Assembly (NCBI GenBank): GCA_012797975.1
Contig: JAAZOD010000032.1
Coordinates: forward strand, 1 to 64,000
Direction: 5' to 3'
From: Pelolinea sp.
GTDB taxonomy: Bacteria > Chloroflexota > Anaerolineae > Anaerolineales > Anaerolineaceae
Length of the DNA stretch: 64,000 nt
Numbering within the stretch: the stretch's first letter is position 1; each line of letters starts with the position of its first letter. Below, one piece after another: positions 60,007-64,000 of this stretch. The notes beneath the pieces are model-generated. The model did no database searches. It saw only the letters and a program-made list of their open reading frames with translations, and was not told the DNA's origin. Position numbers and translations under genes: made by a program.

Positions 60007-62612
60007 TACAACCCCTTCTGCCTAGATTTCAGAGTTTCCAGAACGGTGAGGGCATCAAAAGCATCCCGGCAATAGAAAACGCCGCCTGGGTAGACGGCTC
60101 CTTGTTCATCCTTCGCGATCTTGTGCGCAAAGGTTTCATTGACGGCTGCTCCACCGATCAATACAGGGATGGAACTGCGTTTGTCGCATAACTGTTCAAC
60201 CACCAGGGACATTTGCTGGCTGGTATTCACCAGTAAAGCGCTCAAGCCAATGGCGTCGACCTTCTCGCGTAATGCCACTTCGATGATTTCATCCGTCGGG
60301 ACCTGTTTTCCCAAGTCGATCACCGCATATCCGTTATTTTCGAGGATAGTTTTTACCAGATTCTTGCCGATATCATGCACATCCCCATACACAGTTGCCA
60401 GTAGAACGCTGCCAAGAGTGTCTTGATCTTGCTTTTGAATATATTCCTGTAGTTTTTCTGTTGCAGCACGCATGATTTCTGAGGATTGCAGAACGAAAGG
60501 CAGAATGATCTCCCCTGTGCCGAACTGTTCCCCCACGTCTTTCATGGCGGGCAAGAGATAGCCGTTGAGCAGGGCAAGCGCAGCTTGATGGGGACCCTTT
60601 TTCTCTGATTCTGCCTGAATGAAGGTGGTGATGTCTTCTTCGAGCCCTTCACGAACACGGGTGGTGATTCGCCAGCGGATCCTTTCGCCGGGATCGATTA
60701 TGGAAGAACTTGCTTCGGTACGGCTTTGAGGTGGGATTTCCTTTTTTTCTGCAAAGAAGTCGATAAAATCGGCCAAGACCTGCGTGGAGTTATGAAAGAT
60801 CAACTGTTCCGCTTTCCGCTTTTCTTCCCCAGGGATTTCAGGGTAGGGGATGAGATCGGCAGCGTTGAGGATCGCCATGTCCAATCCGGCTTGCAGGGCA
60901 TGGTAAAGGAAAACGCTGTTCAGGATCTTGCGTGCCTGTTTGGAAAAACCGTAAGAGACATTGCTGATGCCTAGCGAGGTGTGGCAATTGGGAAATTTTT
61001 GTTTGATAGTGCGGATGGCTGAAAGCGTTTGAACAGCGCTATCCTGTGTTTCAAGGTCTCCACTGGCAAGCGAAAAGGTCAGAGGGTCAAAAACCAACGA
61101 TTCAGGCAGCAATCCCAACTCCTCCACTGCCAGTTGATAGGCACGCTTGACCAGCGCCAGCTTTTGCCCAGCGCTCTTTGCCATGCCCTTTTCATCGATG
61201 GTCAGCACCAATACCGCTGCACCGTATTTGCAGGCAAGCTCAAACACTTTGCGCGCTTTTCCATCTCCACTTTCGAAATTGGTGGAGTTCAACAAACATC
61301 TGCCCGGAGTGGCTTGCAAAGCGGCTTCCATCACATCTGGATTGGTGGTATCGATGACAAGCGGTGTATCCAGACTGTGGCTGATTCGGCGAACAAGCGT
61401 GACCATGTTCTGCTTTTCCAGGTCATTTTCTGTCAGCGCGGTGCACAGGTCCAGGCCATGTGCTCCGCTTTGCACCTGATTCTGTGCCAGCGTTTCAGCT
61501 TGGGTGAAATTACCGGCTAAGACAATATTCTTGAAATTTCGGCTGCCCTGTGTATTCAACCGTTCTCCAATGATGAAAGGAGGAGGGGATTGGCGTATCT
61601 TGTGTGCATGCAAAGGAGAACTCAAGACAGCATTCCGTTCGGTTTTTTTGCATGGGGCAGGATGGGCATGCACGCTTTGAACCAGCAGATGGAGATGCTC
61701 CGGGGTGGTGCCGCAGCAACCGCCCACCACCGATACACCGTATTTTTCCACGAAATCTGTTAATTGGGCTGCAAAATGAGCGGGACTTAACGGGTAAACA
61801 ACCACTCCATCGCGCATTTCCGGCATTCCGGCATTCGGCAGGCAGGAAATGGGCTGAGAAATGGTTTTGCCAAGAAACTCAATGGGCGCTTCCATTTCAT
61901 CCGGTCCGGTAGAGCAGTTCAAGCCCAGCACATCGATATTCATGGGCTCCAAAACTGCTGCCACCGCATCGATGGAACTTCCGAAAAGCATGTGATGATG
62001 GGCATCCATGGTCGTCTGAACCTGCAGTGGTACATGGATATCACTTTCCTGACAGGCCGCCCGAATGCCAAGGATGGCTGCCTTGACTTCCAGCAGATCC
62101 TGTTGCGTTTCCAACAGCAACAAGTCCACGCCGCCTTCTAGTAAAGCCAGCGCCTGTTCTTTAAACACGTCGATCAATTCTGCAAAAGATACCAGGTTGG
62201 TTTTTGCATCGTCAATGGAAAGGATCTTTCCGGTTGGCCCGATGGAACCGGCCACGTAGCGTGGTTGTTGGGGGGTGCCGAAGCGCTGGGCTGTGCGTCT
62301 TGCCAAACGCGCGGCTTCCAGATTCAATTCTTGCACTTTTTCGCACAAACCAAATTCATTCAACGTGATGCGGTTGGAGCGGAAAGTGTTGGTTTCGATC
62401 ACATCTACCCCAATCTCCAGGAATGATTGGTGAACTTGCTCCACAGCGTCCGGTTTGGTGAGGCAAAGGATGTCATTGCAACCGAAGAACCGTTCGCCGC
62501 CAAAATCGGATGGCTGAAGATTCATTTTCTGCAAGCTTGTGCCCATTGCCCCATCGAAAACGAGGATGGATTCAGAAAGGGCTTCCAGGTAACGGTGATT
62601 TTTCAATTTCAA
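60006..62612 (-). CDS. metH: Cobalamin-dependent methionine synthase lacking the activation domain
   Basis: An 868-residue protein with three MetH modules. Residues 1-315: homocysteine domain (VFDGAMGTSLQ; zinc ligands Cys233, Cys299, Cys300). Residues 340-600: pterin (CH3-THF) domain (IIGERLNTQGSRNFKN, NSTNFESGDGKAR). Residues 640-868: cap and cobalamin-binding module with the B12-ligand His746 in GDVHDIGKNLV and IGLSALLVNTS. The fourth, activation domain is encoded by the following gene. Under a SAM riboswitch; first gene of metH-activation-yitJ. Confidence 0.95.
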   Translation of the reverse strand: MKLKNHRYLEALSESILVFDGAMGTSLQKMNLQPSDFGGERFFGCNDILCLTKPDAVEQVHQSFLEIGVDVIETNTFRSNRITLNEFGLCEKVQELNLEAARLARRTAQRFGTPQQPRYVAGSIGPTGKILSIDDAKTNLVSFAELIDVFKEQALALLEGGVDLLLLETQQDLLEVKAAILGIRAACQESDIHVPLQVQTTMDAHHHMLFGSSIDAVAAVLEPMNIDVLGLNCSTGPDEMEAPIEFLGKTISQPISCLPNAGMPEMRDGVVVYPLSPAHFAAQLTDFVEKYGVSVVGGCCGTTPEHLHLLVQSVHAHPAPCKKTERNAVLSSPLHAHKIRQSPPPFIIGERLNTQGSRNFKNIVLAGNFTQAETLAQNQVQSGAHGLDLCTALTENDLEKQNMVTLVRRISHSLDTPLVIDTTNPDVMEAALQATPGRCLLNSTNFESGDGKARKVFELACKYGAAVLVLTIDEKGMAKSAGQKLALVKRAYQLAVEELGLLPESLVFDPLTFSLASGDLETQDSAVQTLSAIRTIKQKFPNCHTSLGISNVSYGFSKQARKILNSVFLYHALQAGLDMAILNAADLIPYPEIPGEEKRKAEQLIFHNSTQVLADFIDFFAEKKEIPPQSRTEASSSIIDPGERIRWRITTRVREGLEEDITTFIQAESEKKGPHQAALALLNGYLLPAMKDVGEQFGTGEIILPFVLQSSEIMRAATEKLQEYIQKQDQDTLGSVLLATVYGDVHDIGKNLVKTILENNGYAVIDLGKQVPTDEIIEVALREKVDAIGLSALLVNTSQQMSLVVEQLCDKRSSIPVLIGGAAVNETFAHKIAKDEQGAVYPGGVFYCRDAFDALTVLETLKSRQKGL

Positions 62613-62631
62613 AACTCACTTTCTGCTTGAT

Positions 62632-62662
62632 AAAAAAAACCTCCCTGGAATGAGAGGTTTTT
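62632..62662 (-). terminator. SAM-riboswitch terminator before metH
   Basis: On the minus strand AAAAACCTC and GAGGTTTTT form the stem (loop of 10 nt), ending in a run of eight T residues (62632-62639). The 5' arm's CTCTCAT (plus-strand 62650-62656) is perfectly complementary to ATGAGAG at the 3' side of the aptamer's P1 (plus-strand 62673-62679), the classic antiterminator exchange. Confidence 0.9.
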
Positions 62663-62672
62663 GCAACCGTTT

Positions 62673-62778
62673 CTCTCATCTTCCAGAACCACCGCAACTG
62701 CGGCTTCTGCCGGAATTGGCACCGAGAATCGGTTGCCGAGGTTTCACAGGGCCGGTCCCTCCACCTCTCTGGATGAGC
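62673..62778 (-). ncRNA. SAM-I (S-box) riboswitch aptamer
   Basis: On the minus strand the S-box consensus reads through in order: CTCATCCAGAGAGGTGGAGGG, then GGCCCTGTGAAACCTCGGCAACC, GGTGCCAATTCCGGC, and the closing GAAGATGAG. P1 pairs CTCATC at the start with GATGAG at the end. Located 11-17 bp downstream of a good promoter and 60 bp before metH. It switches off the methionine operon when SAM is high. Confidence 0.95.
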
Positions 62779-62791
62779 GGAATTGGCAATT

Positions 62792-62820
62792 ATCTTATCA
62801 TAAGACAGAAAGATGGTCAA
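62792..62820 (-). promoter_or_regulatory. Promoter of the metH operon
   Basis: Minus strand: -35 TTGACC (62815-62820), 17-bp spacer, -10 TAAGAT (62792-62797). The spacing is ideal and transcription would begin just before the SAM aptamer. Confidence 0.8.
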
Positions 62821-62845
62821 ACAAGGTTGAGTTGCAGGGGAGGGG

Positions 62846-62875
62846 ATAAAAAACTGCCGGAGTTTCACCGGCAGT
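62846..62875 (-). terminator. Intrinsic terminator of the structured RNA candidate
   Basis: ACTGCCGG (minus 62875-62868) and CCGGCAGT (62860-62853) form a perfect 8-bp stem with loop TGAAACT and a T-run (TTTTTT, plus-strand A-run 62848-62853). It lies 26 bp upstream of the metH promoter -35 and points the same way. Confidence 0.85.
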
Positions 62876-62990
62876 CCAAAGGAGGATTTGCCACCGTTCT
62901 CCCAAGGGAGGCAGCCAGCGTAAGGAGGGATACGCTGCCTGTCGGTGGCGATACCACTACTACTAATAAAGGTCCTGGTATCTGTGGATA
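62846..62990 (-). ncRNA. Structured RNA candidate, family not recognised
   Basis: About 140 nt on the minus strand, bounded upstream by a TATACT (62992-62997) and ending in an intrinsic terminator (62846-62875). It can fold into a 5' hairpin (GATACCA 62976-62982 with TGGTATC 62950-62956) and a three-way junction closed by GCCACCG (62943-62949) / CGGTGGC (62890-62896), holding an arm GGCAG..GCGTA / TACGC..CTGCC with loop TCCCTCCTT and a short CTCCC/GGGAG arm. Two single-stranded CU-rich patches (TCCCTCCT, ATCCTCCTTT) could pair with Shine-Dalgarno sequences. It is not a recognisable SRP, 6S or tmRNA, nor a T-box. No plus-strand terminator; alternatively part of a long dnaX leader. Confidence 0.45.
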
Positions 62991-63066
62991 TAGTATATCC
63001 AAATAGTCCAATTTACTATTAACAAACCATTAGAAAAAAAGGGGAAAACAATGGTTTAATTATCAG

Positions 63067-63094
63067 ACAGGAATTTTCTGACTATAATTCCTGT
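63067..63094. promoter_or_regulatory. Inverted repeat over the dnaX -10 element
   Basis: ACAGGAATT (63067-63075) and AATTCCTGT (63086-63094) are perfect inverse complements separated by 10 nt. The plus-strand TATAAT (63083-63088) overlaps the right arm. This arrangement looks like an operator over a promoter 37 bp upstream of the dnaX ATG. No match to a known repressor site is recognised. The AAAGGA before ATG is at 63114-63119. Confidence 0.55.
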
Positions 63095-63124
63095 AAGCAG
63101 AATATTTATTCACAAAGGATAAGC

Positions 63125-64000
63125 ATGGCTCAGGCATATTATCGAAAATGGCGACCAGCGGTGTGGGATCAAATCGTGGGGCAGGAGGCGATCGTCCACA
63201 CGCTGCATAATGCAGTATCCCAAAACAAACAGGTGCATGCCTATTTGTTCTCCGGTCCACGCGGAACTGGGAAAACCTCCACAGCACGCATTCTAGCGAA
63301 GGCGGTAAATTGCACTAATCCAGATCGATCTGCACGGCCCTGTGGAGAATGTGAGAACTGCAAGGCCATCGATGCTGGTCGATTTTTGGATCTGATCGAG
63401 ATTGATGCTGCTTCCAACACCAGTGTGGATGATGTACGTGAACTGCGCGAAAAAATTAACTTTGCCCCCTCACAGGGTGAATTCAAAGTATATATCATTG
63501 ATGAAGTGCATATGCTTTCCACTGCAGCATTCAATGCGCTCCTGAAAACTCTCGAAGAACCTCCCGCGCATGCCATTTTCATTTTAGCGACCACGGAAAT
63601 TCATAAAATTCCAGCCACCGTGCTTTCACGCTGCCAGCGTTATGAGTTCCGGCAAATTCCGTTGAACCATATCACCGCCCAATTGAAAACGATTGCCGAA
63701 GCGGAAAAATTGGATTTTGAAATGGACGCATTGATCATGATCGCCCGCCAGGCAACGGGCAGTATGCGAGATGCCATTTCCTTGCTAGATCAAATCGCTT
63801 CCACCGGGGATAGGATTACTCTGGCACTTGCCGAAGAGGTGTTGGGAACCACCGCCAATGAGAAAGTGATCGAACTCGTCGATGCATTATTGAAGAAAGC
63901 GGCTGACCAGGCAATTTCAACCATTCATGCGGCATTGGATAGCGGCACGGATGGCAGACAGTTCTCCAATCAAATTGTCGATTATCTGCGCAACCTGATG
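63125..64000 (+). CDS. dnaX: DNA polymerase III subunit gamma/tau (partial, runs off the window)
   Basis: The first 292 codons are present; the right edge of the window cuts the gene. The AAA+ clamp-loader domain is clear: YYRKWRPAVWDQIVGQEAI, Walker A FSGPRGTGKTSTARILA, a zinc-binding set CxxxxxxxxxCGECENC, Walker B IIDEVHMLS, sensor 1 LATTEIHKIP and sensor 2 TGSMRDAISLLDQ. Reading frame is open to the last base. It loads the sliding clamp in replication. No stop codon is seen, so the tau-specific part is not visible. Confidence 0.97.
   Translation, partial: MAQAYYRKWRPAVWDQIVGQEAIVHTLHNAVSQNKQVHAYLFSGPRGTGKTSTARILAKAVNCTNPDRSARPCGECENCKAIDAGRFLDLIEIDAASNTSVDDVRELREKINFAPSQGEFKVYIIDEVHMLSTAAFNALLKTLEEPPAHAIFILATTEIHKIPATVLSRCQRYEFRQIPLNHITAQLKTIAEAEKLDFEMDALIMIARQATGSMRDAISLLDQIASTGDRITLALAEEVLGTTANEKVIELVDALLKKAADQAISTIHAALDSGTDGRQFSNQIVDYLRNLM

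Noticed and set aside
62846-62875. Cobalamin riboswitch element, because of GCCGGTGAAACTCCGGC on the minus strand
   Set aside because: It resembles one stem of the B12 riboswitch, but no B12 box follows and the stem is directly followed by a T-run, so it is a terminator.
62880-62950. T-box leader
   Set aside because: GGTGGCA is present but the T-box core sequence and a specifier stem are not, and no aminoacyl-tRNA-related gene follows.
62846-62990. SRP RNA (ffs) next to dnaX
   Set aside because: The location is suggestive because ffs often neighbours dnaX, but the conserved GGAAGG-AGCAGCC hairpin was not found on either strand.
1-64000. CRISPR arrays, tRNA and rRNA genes
   Set aside because: All intergenic intervals were read on both strands; no regular spacer-repeat array and no cloverleaf or rRNA signatures were found.

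Overview
The window is a stretch of chromosome at roughly 45-50 % G+C with dense bacterial operons. It most likely comes from an anaerobic member of the Chloroflexota, class Anaerolineae. The evidence is indirect: many lipoproteins with Thr/Pro-rich linkers after the lipobox, a stand-alone XPB/Ssl2-type helicase C-terminal domain protein, a V4R-like protein, a ChvE-GguA-GguB sugar transporter next to histidine kinase genes, and selA and formate-THF ligase in an organism with no visible respiratory genes. No rRNA, tRNA or CRISPR array was seen.

Layout. 1-250: tail of an unidentified gene (possibly a transposase) and an imperfect 33-bp repeat. 0.25-3.8 kb: glycine C-acetyltransferase with the helicase-C protein, divergent from a V4R-like protein. 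3.9-8.9 kb: TPP riboswitch, then thiN-thiB-thiP-thiQ and a DUF402 gene. 9-14.7 kb: DUF4126/DUF2085 membrane proteins, YerB-like, GH5 and M1-peptidase lipoproteins, and a tiny transcription unit with a 19-codon ORF. 14.8-25.1 kb: one nine-gene sugar operon on the minus strand, controlled by a SorC regulator. It encodes an ascorbate-type PTS (EIIA, EIIB, EIIC), a GH42 glycosidase, a tagatose/psicose 3-epimerase-like protein, a reversed DhaL-DhaK kinase, a fucose-isomerase-like protein and a class II aldolase. 25.2-28.2 kb: a Cys-rich lipoprotein and a GT-C-like membrane protein. 28.2-35.3 kb: a REC-HTH-REC response regulator, an ABC-ATPase/histidine-kinase fusion, and a ChvE-GguA-GguB sugar ABC transporter. 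35.3-39 kb: a CDP-alcohol phosphatidyltransferase and an exonuclease-DinG helicase. 39-44.5 kb: a minus-strand operon containing selA, an M24 peptidase, tsaD, a zinc ribbon, OsmC and comB. 44.5-53.5 kb: two paralogous MFS transporters, formate-THF ligase, a second GT-C-like protein and a GH36 alpha-galactosidase. 53.5-62.8 kb: DUF4349, a phosphoesterase, coaBC, coaX, and a SAM-riboswitch methionine operon with split metH. 62.8-64 kb: a structured RNA candidate and dnaX, which runs off the window.

The parts form a saccharolytic, cofactor-conscious lifestyle. Two sugar uptake systems (PTS and ABC) have their own regulators. Several glycosidases are present, both intracellular and surface lipoproteins. 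C1/methionine metabolism comprises formate-THF ligase, MTHFR and MetH. Thiamine and methionine genes are under classical riboswitches.

The most unusual items are: (1) the ABC-ATPase/histidine kinase fusion, whose ABC domain lacks the switch histidine and which sits between a double-receiver response regulator and a sugar ABC transporter; (2) the PTS operon with its mixed isomerase/epimerase/kinase/aldolase set; (3) a 19-codon ORF with a near-perfect extended Shine-Dalgarno and a two-hairpin 3' end; and (4) a minus-strand structured RNA candidate upstream of metH and dnaX. All functional statements are from reading the sequence only; no database search was run.
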